Source: an uncultured Methylococcaceae bacterium (GTDB taxonomy: Bacteria; Pseudomonadota; Gammaproteobacteria; Methylococcales; Methylomonadaceae). Taken from it: a stretch of DNA of 6,292 nucleotides. Every line of letters begins with the position of its first letter. The stretch's first letter is position 1. The stretch lies in contig CAIMDR010000428.1 in NCBI GenBank assembly GCA_903839795.1, positions 1-6,292 of the forward strand. Direction: 5' to 3'. Below the pieces are notes generated by a model that saw nothing but the letters and a program-made list of their open reading frames with translations, had not been told where the DNA came from and did not search any database. This document shows positions 5,681-6,292 of this stretch, one piece after another. Both the position numbers and the translations under genes were made by a program.

Positions 5681-5775
5681 ATCAAAATAGGTATCCTCAA
5701 GTTTCGGCGCAGCACATACAACAGCGATATCTGGATAATGGTAACTGTGTGTTTCACTGGCTTGACGCGCATATC
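5681..5775 (-). pseudogene. Uma2-family fragment, frameshifted and truncated
   Basis: On the minus strand two adjacent frames together read like the middle of a Uma2 (DUF820) putative restriction-endonuclease-like protein. DMRVK lies in one frame (5775-5761). After a shift, ASETHSYHYPDIAVVCAAPK and LEDTYFD follow in the next frame (to 5681). The Uma2 family has the pattern sDmrVk...yyYPDvvVtC at this position. Inserting one G at the junction (AAGCC to AAGGCC, about 5760) restores a single frame, so a one-base deletion explains the break. The downstream IvEvLSpST core and the C-terminus are missing, and the N-terminal part is not recognisable upstream. The second frame runs on to a stop near 5600 without family resemblance. 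Uma2 genes are multicopy in many genomes, so a dead copy is plausible. The call rests on remembered family consensus. Confidence 0.6.
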
Positions 5776-5947
5776 TGTTAAAGTTAAGCTTATCGTAGCG
5801 TTTAGCATCAGTGTGAACACTGTTTCTTACCTGATTCCGTACTACTTAGTGACGTTGGATTATAAAAAATACAATGCCAATTTACAGCACCTAAGAACCG
5901 CTATTTCACCGAAAAATATTTCGTATTGTTGATAAATCCCAAACTTA
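5776..5947. other. Non-coding stretch between two gene remnants
   Basis: No frame here resembles a known family on either strand. It may contain the decayed N-terminal part of the Uma2 copy, since one minus-strand frame stays open for about 50 bases upstream of DMRVK before a TAA. It could equally be spacer. A plus-strand frame crosses it, but that frame runs antisense through the Uma2 remnant and shows no features of its own. Confidence 0.4.
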
Positions 5948-6256
5948 TTATCGCTCAGGATCACCGGCATACTTGCAAGGTAGATACTCGGCTCGCCACA
6001 AGTTTTTTTCTATATAGTTTTGAAGATCAACATTTTTCAAGTCGTTACGAGTAGCGGAACCATCTTCGAGTGCTTTAGACAAAACGCGTGTAGCCACATA
6101 AGTGCTAATCTTTTTTAAATCCTTAATCGGTGGATAAAAATAACCATCGTTACAGTTTTCTATTATATAGTCGGCTAAAGCATAAGCAGATTCAAGAATC
6201 ATCCCGTCACTAATTTGCTTACATTCGCCAATAACAGCGTAACCGATCAGAGCCCT
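5948..6256 (-). pseudogene. C-terminal remnant of MaeA-type malic enzyme
   Basis: This minus-strand frame encodes the end of an NAD(P)-dependent malic enzyme, which converts malate to pyruvate and CO2. RALIGYAVIGECKQISDGM is followed by ILESAYALADYIIENC, YFYPPIKDLKKISTYVATRV, and LWRAEYLP close to the natural TAA at 5950-5948. E. coli MaeA ends similarly: a TDEM-ASETLA helix, LP-LKDIQ-VSRAIAFAV, then NFWQAEYRD. Family enzymes are about 550 residues; only about 100 are visible. An in-frame TAA lies at 6262-6260, immediately upstream. In the adjacent frame, WLPFNLG (6273-6253) resembles the FPGLG segment expected just before RALIG, which suggests a frameshift near 6255. An ATG at 6202 gives an 84-codon frame, but no ribosome site or complete domain supports an independent small gene. 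The substrate- and metal-binding regions lie outside the window or are lost. Confidence 0.68.
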
Positions 6257-6292
6257 AGATTAAACGGCAGCCAATTCGGGTATCTGCGGTAA

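Noticed and set aside
5738..5932. Plus-strand frame of 64 codons with some hydrophobic residues
   Set aside because: Runs antisense across the Uma2 remnant, has no convincing ribosome site and resembles no family.

Overview
The window looks like a chromosomal segment of a gammaproteobacterium with moderate to low G+C. Two dispersed-repeat styles are present: CACGAAGACACGAAG-type strings, and a palindrome with core TTAGCGATAGCGTAA. I associate these with methanotroph-like Methylococcales and sulfur-oxidising relatives, but genus-level placement is inference only. I found no rRNA, tRNA, CRISPR array, phage or intact insertion sequence, and no multi-gene system that looks new.

Layout. Positions 1-1058 (minus strand) hold a DAO-type FAD-dependent oxidoreductase whose last codon falls on the window edge. 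Positions 1059-1376 are a gene-free spacer with an imperfect tandem duplication of about 100 bp and CACGAAG-type repeat strings. Positions 1377-3643 (minus strand) hold the classic two-gene unit cstA-ybdD: a large pyruvate/peptide transporter followed by its small YbdD/YjiX partner, with stop and start overlapping as TAATG. Positions 3644-3902 are a divergent control region with inverted repeats, promoter-like elements and a possible 25-codon leader ORF. Positions 3903-4139 (plus strand) encode a single-RRM RNA-binding protein, followed by a perfect 16-bp hairpin built from the same CACGAAG repeat string. Positions 4196-4987 are an A+T-rich stretch of about 790 bp with no convincing gene. It carries a 52-bp palindromic element and a potentially structured leader. 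Positions 4988-5599 (plus strand) encode a secreted protein with an Lcl/DUF1566-like domain.

From 5600 to the end the DNA is a gene graveyard. On the minus strand there is a Uma2-family fragment broken by what looks like a one-base deletion. There is also the C-terminal end of a MaeA-type malic enzyme, with an in-frame stop and probable frameshift just upstream.

Functionally, the cstA-ybdD unit (carbon-source uptake) and the malic enzyme remnant (malate to pyruvate) both touch pyruvate metabolism. The malic enzyme appears dead and lies 2.3 kb away, so I read this as coincidence. The most rewarding items are the two decayed genes, the repeat-derived hairpin, the palindromic element and the structured leader before the DUF1566 gene.
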